From: a virus
Direction: 5' to 3' (one strand)
Length of the DNA: 64,000 bases
Virus record (IMG/VR): IMGVR_UViG_3300017917_005384
Location: 91,190 to 155,189 of that record
The notes under the pieces are model-generated. The model did no database searches and was not told where the DNA came from. It saw only the letters and a program-made list of their open reading frames with translations. Positions 32,869 to 41,795 of this stretch are shown piece by piece. How positions within the stretch are numbered: position 1 is the first letter of the stretch; each line of letters opens with the position of its first letter. Both the position numbers and the translations under genes were made by a program.

Positions 32869-33105
32869 ATGATAAAAACCAACAATACACATAAATTAGA
32901 CTCAGTAGTAACATCAATTATAGACCAATTTGTTGAACGTTCTAAAAAAGGTAAAGCTAAGTATGGTGTTGATTTAGATCGTACTGATTTAACTTTACTA
33001 GAATGGATTGAACATGCTAAACAAGAGCATATGGATGCTATTCTATATTTAGAAAAAATAAAACAAGAATATACAACAAGTGGCAACCAAGAAGAAGTTA
33101 TCTGA
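32869..33105 (+). CDS. small helical protein, possibly MazG-like
   Basis: About 78 residues from the ATG at 32869 (a TTG at 32860 would add three). The pattern KGKAKYGVDLDR, then LLEWIEHAKQEHMDAILYLE, resembles small phage proteins with an all-alpha NTP-pyrophosphatase (MazG-type) E-x-x-D helix, but only one acidic helix is clear. It overlaps the following nuclease gene by 26 nt. Confidence 0.45.
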   Translation: MIKTNNTHKLDSVVTSIIDQFVERSKKGKAKYGVDLDRTDLTLLEWIEHAKQEHMDAILYLEKIKQEYTTSGNQEEVI

Positions 33106-34021
33106 AATTGAATTAAAGATAAAAAAACATACTTTACCTGAAATAAACTATTCATTTCAACGTACTGTATCTTATTCTCAATATTCAATATATTCTACAT
33201 GTCCTCATCAATGGTATTTAACCTATGTAGAAAATAAATCACCATATCAAGCTTCTATTCATACTGTATTTGGTACAGCATTTCATGAAACTCTTCAGCA
33301 GTATATTGAAGTAATGTATAACCAAAGTGGAGCAGCAGCCGATAGGCTAGATTTAGAAAATATATTTACAGAGAGATTTAGAGAAACATACAAAACAGAA
33401 TACGAAAAAACAAAACAACATTTTAGCAATGCCACAGAAATGAGAGAATTTTATGATGATGGTGTTGCTATTTTAAAATGGATTAAATCTAAAAGAAATA
33501 GATTATTTACAATTCGTAAAGTAAAGTTATTAGGTATTGAGTTACCTTTACTAATAGGGTTAACTAAAAATATATACTTAAAAGGATACATTGATTTTAT
33601 TTTATATGATACTGAATTAGATAAAGTTTATATTTATGACATCAAAACCTCAACAAGGGGGTGGAGCGAAAGAGAAAAGAAGGACGATACTAAACTCTCT
33701 CAAATCCTCCTTTATAAAGAATACTTTGCAAAACAATTCGGATTTGATGTTGATCGAATCGAAGTTGAATTCTTTATTGTCAGACGAAAAATTTGGGAAG
33801 AAGCTGAATATCCAATTCCCCGGGTTCAATCCTTCAAGCCCGCTAGTGGAAAATCCAAAAGAAAACAAGCCGTAGATAATTTTACTAACTTTATACAAGA
33901 TTGTTTTGATGAAGTTGGTAAACCTAAAATAAAATCATATATTAAAAATGTAGGTGAAGCTAGCTGTAAATGGTGTCCATACGCTGACAAACCTGATCTT
34001 TGCAATAAAAAAATTAATTAA
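33080..34021 (+). CDS. PD-(D/E)XK nuclease with Fe-S-type cysteines (RecB/Cas4-like)
   Basis: A 313-residue nuclease. The active site is GYIDFIL followed by VYIYDIKTS (the D...D-x-K core), with a RecB-type Q in LSQILLYKEYF. One Cys near the N-terminus (STCPHQWYL) plus CKWCPYADKPDLC at the C-terminus make the four-Cys set that binds an Fe-S cluster in AddB, Cas4 and related exonucleases. The start is a GTG at 33080, overlapping the preceding gene. It may process DNA ends for recombination or packaging, or degrade host DNA. Confidence 0.8.
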   Translation: MATKKKLSEIELKIKKHTLPEINYSFQRTVSYSQYSIYSTCPHQWYLTYVENKSPYQASIHTVFGTAFHETLQQYIEVMYNQSGAAADRLDLENIFTERFRETYKTEYEKTKQHFSNATEMREFYDDGVAILKWIKSKRNRLFTIRKVKLLGIELPLLIGLTKNIYLKGYIDFILYDTELDKVYIYDIKTSTRGWSEREKKDDTKLSQILLYKEYFAKQFGFDVDRIEVEFFIVRRKIWEEAEYPIPRVQSFKPASGKSKRKQAVDNFTNFIQDCFDEVGKPKIKSYIKNVGEASCKWCPYADKPDLCNKKIN

Positions 34022-34022
34022 A

Positions 34023-35027
34023 ATGATTAATTACGCTCATGTAATTGTTGATCTTCAAGCAGGAGATACTGGTAAAGGTAAAGTAGCTCATTCCTTATTG
34101 AAAACAAATCAATATACCCATGTTATTAGATATAACGGTGGTGGTAATGCTGGTCATACTGTTTACCACAATGGTAAAAAAGTAGTAACACATTTTGTTC
34201 CTATGGGGGTATTATATAATGTTAAATCCATTATAGGACCAGGATGTGTAGTTGATCCTGTTAAATTAAAACAAGAAATTAAAGAATTAGAATCTTTAGG
34301 ATTTAATATCAAAGAAAATCTTTTTATTGATAAAAGAACCCACATTATCACAGAAGAATATAAAATTGAAGATTCACAAGATACTACTATTGGTACTACA
34401 AAAACAGGTAATGGTCCCACATACAGGAACAAATATAATAGAACAGGAATTAGAGCAGAAAATTGTGAAGAATTAAAAGAATTAATTATCGACATATATG
34501 AAGAACTTCATGGTTTAGATCAAACTAGAATATTATTCGAAGGTGCTCAAGGATTTGAATTAGATGTTGATTGGGGTGATTACCCATATGTTACTTCTTC
34601 TCATTGTACTGTAGGTAGCGCCATTATGAATGGTGTACCTCCTCAGAAAATTTTAAAAATATATGGTACAGCAAAAGCGTATAAAACATATGTAGGTAAT
34701 AAAAAATTTGAAATACCTTCAGAAATTTTTAGTAAAATGAGAGAAATAGGTCAAGAATATGGAGCAACAACTGGTAGGCCAAGACAAATTGGTTGGATGA
34801 ACATTAATGATATGATACGAGCAATCAACATTAATGGAGTTACTGATTTGATTATAAATAAGCTAGATATATTAGAGCAAATTAACAGATTTAACATTAT
34901 TAATAACAATAATATTATTACATTTAATAATGCAGATGATTTTAAAAAATACATAAATAATATTATTATTAGCCATTGTGAAACAGTAAAAGAAATTAAA
35001 TTTAGCAGCAGTGCTTATGAAATATAA
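34023..35027 (+). CDS. purA: compact adenylosuccinate synthetase-like enzyme (PurA/PurZ family)
   Basis: A 334-residue protein, about 100 residues shorter than bacterial PurA and close in size to archaeal PurA and phage PurZ. The GTP-binding loop LQAGDTGKGK keeps the catalytic Asp15 of PurA (GDEGKGK) but has Thr16 where PurA has Glu and PurZ has the ST of GSTGKG. GNAGHT carries catalytic His45. EGAQGFELDVDWGDYPYVTS and YGTAKAYKTYVG look PurZ-like in places, but GATTGRPRQIGW is PurA-like. It could make adenylosuccinate from IMP or the 2-amino analogue from dGMP. It overlaps PurB by 11 nt, so the product is probably passed on. Confidence 0.78.
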   Translation: MINYAHVIVDLQAGDTGKGKVAHSLLKTNQYTHVIRYNGGGNAGHTVYHNGKKVVTHFVPMGVLYNVKSIIGPGCVVDPVKLKQEIKELESLGFNIKENLFIDKRTHIITEEYKIEDSQDTTIGTTKTGNGPTYRNKYNRTGIRAENCEELKELIIDIYEELHGLDQTRILFEGAQGFELDVDWGDYPYVTSSHCTVGSAIMNGVPPQKILKIYGTAKAYKTYVGNKKFEIPSEIFSKMREIGQEYGATTGRPRQIGWMNINDMIRAININGVTDLIINKLDILEQINRFNIINNNNIITFNNADDFKKYINNIIISHCETVKEIKFSSSAYEI

Positions 35028-36342
35028 TATAAAAAATATTTCACCAATTGATGGACGATATTCAAATCAAATAAGTCATTTAAGTGAATATTTTTCAGAA
35101 TACGCTTTAATAAAAGAAAGAGTTAAGATTGAAATCCTTTATATTAAGCAACTTTCAGAATGGGGAATATGTACAATACCTTCAATTAATTTGTTAGACA
35201 GTATTTATTTAAACTTTAATGAAAATGAAGCTAATATTATAAAAGAAATTGAAAATAAAACTAATCACGACATTAAAGCAATTGAATATTATATAAAGCG
35301 CAAAATGAAATATCTTAGCCTTTCAGATTATACGCAGTGGATTCATTTTGGATTAACATCACAAGATATAAATAACACAGCAGTACCTTGTCTTTGGCTA
35401 AGATTTATTACTGATTTATATATCCCAACTTTACAAACACTCATAGTAAAATTAAAAACATTAGCATACACTTGGTGGAAAGTTCCTATGCTATCCAGAA
35501 CACATGGGCAGCCCGCTTCACCTACTACAATGGGTAAGGAGATTATGGTGTTTGTAGAAAGGTTAGAGAATCAAATTATTCTTTTAAACAATATACCTCA
35601 TACAGGTAAGTTTGGCGGGGCAGTTGGTAATTTTAACGCACATTACATTGCATTCCCTAAAATTAATTGGAACCATTTCGCAGATGAATTTTTAAAGCAA
35701 AAATTAAGTCTTAAACGCCAACAATATACAACACAAATTGAACATTATGACAACTTATCGGCAAGTTTTGATACGTTAAAAAGAATAAATACAATTCTTT
35801 TAGATTTATCAAAGGACATGTGGCAATATATTAGTTATGGTTACTTTAAATTAGAAACAAAAGAAGATGAGATTGGAAGTAGTGTAATGCCTCATAAGGT
35901 AAATCCAATTAACTTTGAAAACGCTGAAGGTAATTTAGGAATTGCAAATGCAAATTTTGAATTTTTATCATCAAAATTGCCTGTTTCGAGATTACAACGA
36001 GATTTATCGGATTCTACTGCAATAAGAAACATTGGAGTTCCAATCGCACATACTTTTATCGCATTAAATTCAATAAATACAGGACTTAAACGACTTGTAA
36101 TAGATAAACATGTTATGTCTTCTGAATTAGAAAATAATTGGTGTGTTATTACTGAAGCAATACAGACGATATTAAGAAGAGAAGGTCATGCCGATTCTTA
36201 TGAAATTGTAAAATCTTTTAGTAAAAGTTTTGTAAATAAAGAAAAAATACGTAAATTTATATCAGAGTTAGATATAAAAGATTCTGTAAAGACAGAATTA
36301 TTAAATATAGTACCTCAAACCTATTTAGGAACATTGTTGTAG
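35017..36342 (+). CDS. purB: adenylosuccinate lyase
   Basis: A 441-residue lyase of the fumarase/aspartase superfamily; it splits adenylosuccinate to AMP and fumarate, and could also act on the 2-amino-deoxy analogue. The N-terminus ISPIDGRYSNQ and the signature GSSVMPHKVNPINFEN (G287 onward) match the E. coli-type enzyme, and HDIKAIEYYIK and TQWIHFGLTSQDI are conserved. I choose the ATG at 35017, which aligns with the family start; ATG at 35011 is possible. Phages rarely carry PurB, and here it follows the PurA-like gene directly. Confidence 0.92.
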   Translation: MKYNIKNISPIDGRYSNQISHLSEYFSEYALIKERVKIEILYIKQLSEWGICTIPSINLLDSIYLNFNENEANIIKEIENKTNHDIKAIEYYIKRKMKYLSLSDYTQWIHFGLTSQDINNTAVPCLWLRFITDLYIPTLQTLIVKLKTLAYTWWKVPMLSRTHGQPASPTTMGKEIMVFVERLENQIILLNNIPHTGKFGGAVGNFNAHYIAFPKINWNHFADEFLKQKLSLKRQQYTTQIEHYDNLSASFDTLKRINTILLDLSKDMWQYISYGYFKLETKEDEIGSSVMPHKVNPINFENAEGNLGIANANFEFLSSKLPVSRLQRDLSDSTAIRNIGVPIAHTFIALNSINTGLKRLVIDKHVMSSELENNWCVITEAIQTILRREGHADSYEIVKSFSKSFVNKEKIRKFISELDIKDSVKTELLNIVPQTYLGTLL

Positions 36343-36390
36343 GTTTTATATTTTTGTATATATTTATGGAAGGATATATTATTACCTATA

Positions 36391-36398
36391 TATAAATA
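36391..36398 (+). promoter_or_regulatory. candidate T4-late-type promoter box TATAAATA
   Basis: Exact TATAAATA in the gap before the GIY-YIG gene, 3 nt upstream of its ATG, which would leave almost no leader. The surrounding sequence is a simple AT run, so the match may be chance. Confidence 0.25.
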
Positions 36399-36401
36399 TA
36401 T

Positions 36402-37016
36402 ATGATACAACGAGACACAGATATAAGATATTGCGGAATATATAAAATTACTAATCCAAATGGTAAAATATATATTGGTAAATCTAAAGACATTGAATAT
36501 AGATTTATACAATATTATTTATTAGATAAAAGAGTAATTGGAATAAAGTTATTTAATTCACTTCAAAAATATGGTTGGGATAATCATATATTTGAAATAA
36601 TTGAAGAATGTGATAAAACTCAATTAAATGAGCGAGAAATATATTGGATTCAACAATGTGGTTCTGTTGAAAACGGATTAAATCTAAAATATGGTGGTGA
36701 TGGTGGAGATTGGTCTGATGAATTAAAACAAAAGGCTTCTATAAATAGGATAGGAAAATCTTCTCCATTAAAAGGAAAACCTCGTTCATTTAAAGGAAGA
36801 ATATCTCCTAATAAAGGAAAAAAAAGAAGTGAAGAAAGTAAAAAACTTACTAGTTTAAAATTAAAAAATAAACCCCAAAATGGAAAACACATAGTTAATT
36901 ATATTACCAACCAAAAATGGATAAGTGCTTCAGAAGCAGGAAGGTATTATAATGTGTCTTCTGTTACTATCCATAATTGGGTTAAAAAAGATAAAAATAA
37001 TCTAAAATATAATTAA
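36402..37016 (+). CDS. GIY-YIG homing endonuclease with NUMOD3 repeats
   Basis: A 204-residue protein. The GIY-YIG nuclease domain has GIYKITNPNGKIYIGKS (first 25 residues), an Arg in DIEYRF and the catalytic Glu in NEREIYWI. Two NUMOD3-like DNA-binding motifs follow (SPLKGKPRSFKG and SPNKGKKRSEES), then a C-terminal helix-turn-helix (SEAGRYYNVSSVTIHNW). This is the usual build of free-standing phage homing endonucleases, which spread by cutting sister genomes. It sits between purB and a disrupted small-gene region. Confidence 0.88.
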   Translation: MIQRDTDIRYCGIYKITNPNGKIYIGKSKDIEYRFIQYYLLDKRVIGIKLFNSLQKYGWDNHIFEIIEECDKTQLNEREIYWIQQCGSVENGLNLKYGGDGGDWSDELKQKASINRIGKSSPLKGKPRSFKGRISPNKGKKRSEESKKLTSLKLKNKPQNGKHIVNYITNQKWISASEAGRYYNVSSVTIHNWVKKDKNNLKYN

Positions 37017-37018
37017 TT

Positions 37019-37213
37019 ATGAACAAAAAAATGACATTAACAAGTGTAAAACTCCCAGATGAATTATGGGAAGAATTTCGTATAAGTTGTGTAAAACATA
37101 AATTTTCATTACAAAAATTAACAGAACGTTCAATGTTTTTATATTTAACAAATGAAGATTATAGAAAACAATTACATAATCAATTAGACACCCAGTTTAC
37201 AGGGAGTATATGA
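37019..37213 (+). CDS. ribbon-helix-helix-like small protein
   Basis: A 64-residue protein. TLTSVKLPDELWEEFRISC has the pattern of an RHH strand and first helix, and KLTERSMFLYL the second. It follows the homing endonuclease by 2 nt and could be a repressor. Beyond its stop, the reading frame shifted by +1 stays open and protein-like for about 45 codons, so it may have been longer once. Confidence 0.5.
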   Translation: MNKKMTLTSVKLPDELWEEFRISCVKHKFSLQKLTERSMFLYLTNEDYRKQLHNQLDTQFTGSI

Positions 37214-37226
37214 AGTTATTAAAACT

Positions 37227-37325
37227 GTGTTATATAAAGACCCGAATTATAAAGAAAAAGGATTTTATACATTAAATTATATTCCACCACGTGCAATTAA
37301 AAAAGTAAAAGATACAAATTTATAA
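37227..37325 (+). pseudogene. possible gene remnant or +1-frame continuation
   Basis: From about 37190 the frame +1 relative to the RHH-like gene is open and reads YEVIKTVLYKDPNYKEKGFY then LNYIPPRAIKK, which looks like real protein sequence. A GTG at 37227 could start a 32-residue peptide, but no ATG is available. It may be the C-terminal end of a gene broken near the homing endonuclease, or a programmed frameshift product. Confidence 0.35.
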
Positions 37326-37330
37326 ACTAT

Positions 37331-38791
37331 ATGAAAAAAGAAGGTTATATCCCTCAAGCACAACGTAAAAAAATTCTATTATTATGTGATGATATTAGAA
37401 TGACAAGTGGTATTTCCACAATGGCTCGTGAAATAGTAGTAGGAACAGCACATCACTACAACTGGGTTAATGTTGGTGGTGCTATTAATCATCCTGATCA
37501 AGGTAAACGTTTTGATTTAAATGATGATACTAATAAACACGCAGGTATTGATGATGCTAATGTTATACTATATCCTATTAATGGATATGGTGATCCAATG
37601 TTTTTAAAGCAAATGATTGCTCTTGAAAAACCAGATGCGTTAATGATGTTTACTGATCCTCGTTATTGGGTTTGGTTATTTCAAATGGAACATGAAATTA
37701 GAAAAAACATTCCTATTATTTATCTTAACATATGGGATGACTTACCTTACCCAATGTATAATAAATCATTTTACGAATCATGCGATGCACTGTTAGCTAT
37801 CAGTAAACAAACAGAAAATATTAACCATGTAGTATTAGGCCCAGAACTATCTGCTGAAAAAGTAATTAAATATGTTCCACATGGTATTAATGAAAATATA
37901 TTTTTTCCTATTACTGAAGAACACCCCGAATGGTTAGCATTACAGGATTTTAAAAAGCAATTATTTAAAGGAAAAGAATATAATTTTGTTCTACATTACA
38001 ATGCTAGAAATATTCGTCGTAAATGTGTTCCTGATTTGATGCTAGCATGGAAAATATTTATGGATTCTTTGTCTGAAAATGAAAAAGCAAAATGTGCTTT
38101 TGTATTACATACTCAAGTAGCAGATGAAAATGGAACTGATCTTCAAGCAGTAAAAGAAATGTTATTTGGAAATTATGAATATAATATCATATTTGACCAA
38201 GGACGTTATCCAGCAAACGTAATGAATTTACTTTATAATGCTACTGATGTTACAGCATTGATTAGTTCAAATGAAGGTTGGGGATTATCACTTACTGAAG
38301 CAATGATGTGTGGTAAACCAATTATTGCTACTGTAACTGGAGGTATGCAAGATCAAATGCGTTTTGAAGATGAAAATGGGGATTGGATTAAATTTACTGA
38401 AGAATTTGGTTCTAATCATTTTGGAAAATACAAAAAACATGGTGTTTGGGCCTATCCCGTATTTCCTTCAAATCATAGTATTGTAGGTTCTATCCCAACA
38501 CCTTATATTTTTGATGATAGAGCTGAGCCACATGATATAGCTACTCAAATTAAAATAGCTTGGACTGAAAAAATTATGAATAAACAGATGTTCATTGAAA
38601 AAGGCAAAGCTGCTCGCGCTTGGGTTACATCAGACGAATCAATGATGTCAGCACGTTTAATGTGTAAAAATGTAATTGATGGTATAGATGAAACTTTGGA
38701 AAAATGGACTCCTCGTCATAGATTTGAACTCATTCAAGTAGAAACCCCTAAACAACCTAAACATTTCGTTCGTCATATAGTATCTAAATAA
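37331..38791 (+). CDS. glycosyltransferase, GT4-like (GT-B fold)
   Basis: A 486-residue glycosyltransferase. The N-terminal Rossmann half starts KILLLCDDIRMTSGISTMA; the C-terminal half has SSNEGWGLSLTEAMMCGKP, with the E-x7-E motif that binds the nucleotide-sugar phosphate. FNARNIRRKCV-like and HGINENIF segments fit the GT4 layout. It opens the glycan island, with several sugar enzymes following. The acceptor is not predictable: LPS, a phage protein or DNA are all possible. Confidence 0.8.
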   Translation: MKKEGYIPQAQRKKILLLCDDIRMTSGISTMAREIVVGTAHHYNWVNVGGAINHPDQGKRFDLNDDTNKHAGIDDANVILYPINGYGDPMFLKQMIALEKPDALMMFTDPRYWVWLFQMEHEIRKNIPIIYLNIWDDLPYPMYNKSFYESCDALLAISKQTENINHVVLGPELSAEKVIKYVPHGINENIFFPITEEHPEWLALQDFKKQLFKGKEYNFVLHYNARNIRRKCVPDLMLAWKIFMDSLSENEKAKCAFVLHTQVADENGTDLQAVKEMLFGNYEYNIIFDQGRYPANVMNLLYNATDVTALISSNEGWGLSLTEAMMCGKPIIATVTGGMQDQMRFEDENGDWIKFTEEFGSNHFGKYKKHGVWAYPVFPSNHSIVGSIPTPYIFDDRAEPHDIATQIKIAWTEKIMNKQMFIEKGKAARAWVTSDESMMSARLMCKNVIDGIDETLEKWTPRHRFELIQVETPKQPKHFVRHIVSK

Positions 38792-38794
38792 GTT

Positions 38795-39409
38795 ATGAAT
38801 AAACAAAGACTACAATATTTAGCAAACATATATCCTAAACCAGGAATAAATGATTTTGGATATATAATTGAACTAAAAAGAGAACAACTTATAGATACAA
38901 TAGAAAAACCAAAAATCCCCCAAATTAAACTACTTAGAGAATACACTGAAAAGACAAGAAAATATATGGGGGTTGAACCGATAATAAGTGAATCAAATCC
39001 AAACAATGCTTATCCTATTAAAATAATATATAAAGATAACAATCAAATTACCTGGTCATGTAAATATAAAGATGATCATGAAATGAGAATGGTTCTTAGA
39101 TTAGTATCTAATAAGACATATGAGTTCCTATTTATGTTTGAAGAAAGTAAAACATATTCAAGTCAAGAATATAAACCTGAAGGAAAAAATTATATAGATA
39201 CTTTGGATAAGTGTATAAAAGATTATGTATTACCTTTTATAGATAAAGAACCCATAGGAACCTTTTTATATTTTAATTGTTATGATGAAGATGGTAAAGG
39301 ATATATTAGAAGAAGAACATTTATGAACCTAATTAATAAATACGTTGATAAAAATCATTATATAATAGAAGAAGATAATTTAGATATTAACATACAAAAA
39401 ATAAAATAA
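38795..39409 (+). CDS. uncharacterised protein in the glycan island
   Basis: A 204-residue soluble protein, Lys/Glu rich with a FMFEESKTYSSQEYKP segment. No glycosyltransferase motif is recognisable. It lies 3 nt after one GT4 gene and 5 nt before another, so it may be an accessory of the pair. Confidence 0.5.
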   Translation: MNKQRLQYLANIYPKPGINDFGYIIELKREQLIDTIEKPKIPQIKLLREYTEKTRKYMGVEPIISESNPNNAYPIKIIYKDNNQITWSCKYKDDHEMRMVLRLVSNKTYEFLFMFEESKTYSSQEYKPEGKNYIDTLDKCIKDYVLPFIDKEPIGTFLYFNCYDEDGKGYIRRRTFMNLINKYVDKNHYIIEEDNLDINIQKIK

Positions 39410-39414
39410 GTTAT

Positions 39415-40719
39415 ATGAAACAATTAGTAGTAATAAGCGCACCTATTGATACATACAGCGGATATGGTGCCCGCTCAAGAGATATTGTAAAAGCACTTTT
39501 AAAAGCAGATAAATATGATATTAAAATTATCTCTCAAAGATGGGGCAGTACACCATTTGGGTTTTTACAAAAAGATAATCCTGAACATAAACAAATTTTA
39601 GATTGCATTCTTCAAGTACCTCAACTACCTCGCCAACCAGATTGCTGGATTCAAATTACAGTACCAAATGAATTCCAACCTGTAGGAAAATACAATATAG
39701 GAATTACAGCAGGTATTGAAACTACAGTATGTGCTCCTCAATGGATTGATGGTATTAATAAAATGGATTTAACATTAGTATCATCGGAACATGCTAAAAG
39801 AGTATTTCAAGAGTCTGCCTTTGAACAACGTGATCAACAAACAGGACAAGTAATTAGACACATCAAACTTGAAAAACCAGTAGAAGTATTATTTGAAGGT
39901 GTTGATACTAACATTTATCAAAAGATAGATGCTATTAATGAAAGTGAAGTGTGGGATGTATTAGATACTATTGATGAAGAATTTAATTTTCTTTATGTTG
40001 GCCACTGGTTGCAAGGTGAATTAGGACAAGATAGAAAAGATACAGGTATGTTAGTTAAAACTTTCCTTGAAACATTTAAAGGTAAAGGTAAAAAACCTGG
40101 CCTTATTATGAAAACATCTTCTGCTACTTATTCAATTATGGATAGGGAAGAAATATTAGATAAAATTAATAAGATTCGTACTATTGTGGGAGATGATGGT
40201 ACATTACCTAATATTTACTTATTACATGGTGAATTAACTGATCATGAAGTAAATGAATTATATAATCATCCTAAAGTAAAAGCACATGTATCATTTACTA
40301 AAGGTGAAGGTTATGGTCGCCCATTAATTGAAGCTTCAATTAGCCAAAAACCAGTAATTGCATCTAATTGGAGTGGACATGTTGATTTCTTAGATCCTGA
40401 AATGTCAGTATTATTACCAGGAAATGTAGGACAAATTCACCCATCTGCTGTGGTACAAGATATGCTTATTCCTGAATCAGGATGGTTTACAGTTGATTAT
40501 AAAGTAGCTTCTGAGACTTTAGAGGATGTTTATAAAAACTATAAAAAATATGTTGATAAGGCAAAAAGACAAGCGTATCGTTCACGTACTGAGTTTAATT
40601 TAGACAAAATGGCTGAAAAATTAAATAATATCCTTGAAGAAAAAGTACCTAAACAAGTAGCACTTAAACTTCCTCAACTAAAGAAAATTGAACTTCCCAA
40701 ACTCAAAAAAGTAGAATAA
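39415..40719 (+). CDS. glycosyltransferase, GT4-like
   Basis: A 434-residue GT-B glycosyltransferase. N-terminal YSGYGARSRDIVKALLKA is the glycine-rich acceptor-side loop, and C-terminal TKGEGYGRPLIEASISQKPV contains the E-x7-E donor motif. The end is a repeated basic/Leu tail (LPQLKKIELPKLKK). It is paired with the GT4 gene two positions upstream. Confidence 0.82.
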   Translation: MKQLVVISAPIDTYSGYGARSRDIVKALLKADKYDIKIISQRWGSTPFGFLQKDNPEHKQILDCILQVPQLPRQPDCWIQITVPNEFQPVGKYNIGITAGIETTVCAPQWIDGINKMDLTLVSSEHAKRVFQESAFEQRDQQTGQVIRHIKLEKPVEVLFEGVDTNIYQKIDAINESEVWDVLDTIDEEFNFLYVGHWLQGELGQDRKDTGMLVKTFLETFKGKGKKPGLIMKTSSATYSIMDREEILDKINKIRTIVGDDGTLPNIYLLHGELTDHEVNELYNHPKVKAHVSFTKGEGYGRPLIEASISQKPVIASNWSGHVDFLDPEMSVLLPGNVGQIHPSAVVQDMLIPESGWFTVDYKVASETLEDVYKNYKKYVDKAKRQAYRSRTEFNLDKMAEKLNNILEEKVPKQVALKLPQLKKIELPKLKKVE

Positions 40720-40771
40720 ATGAATAATACCGGTGCTGTAATTTATACATTTCAAAATAACACATTAAATT

Positions 40772-41164
40772 ATGAAAGAATCACTTATCATATGCCCACG
40801 ATGCGGAAGTAACGCGTGTCATGAAGCATCAAATGAAAAATTTACTATGTGGAGTTGTTTCGGATGTGGGTTTACATCCAACTCTACAATGACAGATGAA
40901 CATATTTCTCAAGTAGAAGAAACATTACCTGAATTATATAAAGCATTAAAATTTAAAGACGAAAAAGGATATCATTGGTATCCCTTAGCTTTAACATTTG
41001 ATGATAAATCCATGGTATTTGCTGAAGGCACCTCTACATTAGACTGGAAATGGTCAGCTATACAATCTAAAAATGAAAAACCAGATATGACTACTAAAAA
41101 AGAATTTGAAGAACGTGACTTTATGGAAGCACTTGATTATGTAGGATACTTTAACCAAAAATAA
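40772..41164 (+). CDS. zinc-ribbon protein of unknown function
   Basis: A 130-residue protein with an N-terminal zinc ribbon (CPRCGSNAC ... CFGCG) and a C-terminal part containing several Trp and Lys (YHWYPLALTF, LDWKWSAI). No catalytic motif. It lies at the start of the second half of the glycan island. A 30-codon ORF from 40720 overlaps it in another frame and is not called. Confidence 0.6.
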   Translation: MKESLIICPRCGSNACHEASNEKFTMWSCFGCGFTSNSTMTDEHISQVEETLPELYKALKFKDEKGYHWYPLALTFDDKSMVFAEGTSTLDWKWSAIQSKNEKPDMTTKKEFEERDFMEALDYVGYFNQK

Positions 41165-41168
41165 ATTT

Positions 41169-41795
41169 ATGTCAACTATTAGTTTTGCAATAACTGCATA
41201 TAATGAACACAATGAATTAGAACGTTTGTTGAATCAAATATTCAAAATTATTAAACCTGAAGATGAAATAGTACTTCAACTAGATACTAAAGCAACTGAT
41301 GAAGTAAAAAATATAGCTAATAAACATAATGTTAATACTCCTTTTGAATATCATAGAATAATTAAATCATTAGATGGTGATTTTGCATCATTTAAAAATA
41401 ATCTTAAACAACATTGTACAAGAGATTGGATTATATTTCTAGATGCAGACGAATATTTAAGTGATGGTTTAAAAAATAATCTCCATGAAATGCTCAAAAT
41501 AAATAAAGGTTTAGTTGATGTTATTGCTTTACCTCGTATTAATACTGTTGAAGGCTTAACTCGTGATCATATTGACAAATGGAAATGGTTTGTTGATGAA
41601 AATAATTGGATTAACTATCCTGACTATCAACTCCGTATCTGTGCTAACAAACCAGAAATAAATTGGATTAATAAAGTACATGAGCGTTTATCTGGTTGGA
41701 AAACAATTGCTAACTTACCCCAAGGATATGATTTGATACATCCTAAAACAATTGAACGCCAAGAAAAACAAAATCAATTTTACAACACATTATGA
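41169..41795 (+). CDS. glycosyltransferase family 2-like
   Basis: A 208-residue GT-A protein. It starts with ISFAITAYNEHNELERLL, the family 2 N-terminal strand, and has DWIIFLDADEYL with the DxD-type metal motif. VHERLSGW near residue 183 is the C-terminal acceptor region of small GT2 enzymes. It overlaps the following epimerase gene by 4 nt. Confidence 0.82.
   Translation: MSTISFAITAYNEHNELERLLNQIFKIIKPEDEIVLQLDTKATDEVKNIANKHNVNTPFEYHRIIKSLDGDFASFKNNLKQHCTRDWIIFLDADEYLSDGLKNNLHEMLKINKGLVDVIALPRINTVEGLTRDHIDKWKWFVDENNWINYPDYQLRICANKPEINWINKVHERLSGWKTIANLPQGYDLIHPKTIERQEKQNQFYNTL

Noticed and set aside
33636-33898. Short ORFs on both strands inside the PD-(D/E)XK nuclease gene
   Set aside because: They overlap its conserved active-site region in other frames and have no own signals.
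34023-35027. Firm call of a Z-DNA (2-aminoadenine) genome
   Set aside because: The catalytic Asp of PurA is retained, no DatZ-type dATPase or DpoZ is seen, and the replicase is family B; PurZ function remains only a possibility.
37211-37276. 21-codon ORF overlapping the RHH-like stop
   Set aside because: It competes with the longer and more protein-like +1 frame of the same stretch.
40720-40812. 30-codon ORF overlapping the zinc-ribbon gene
   Set aside because: Its sequence is partly protein-like but it overlaps a better gene start and has no independent support.
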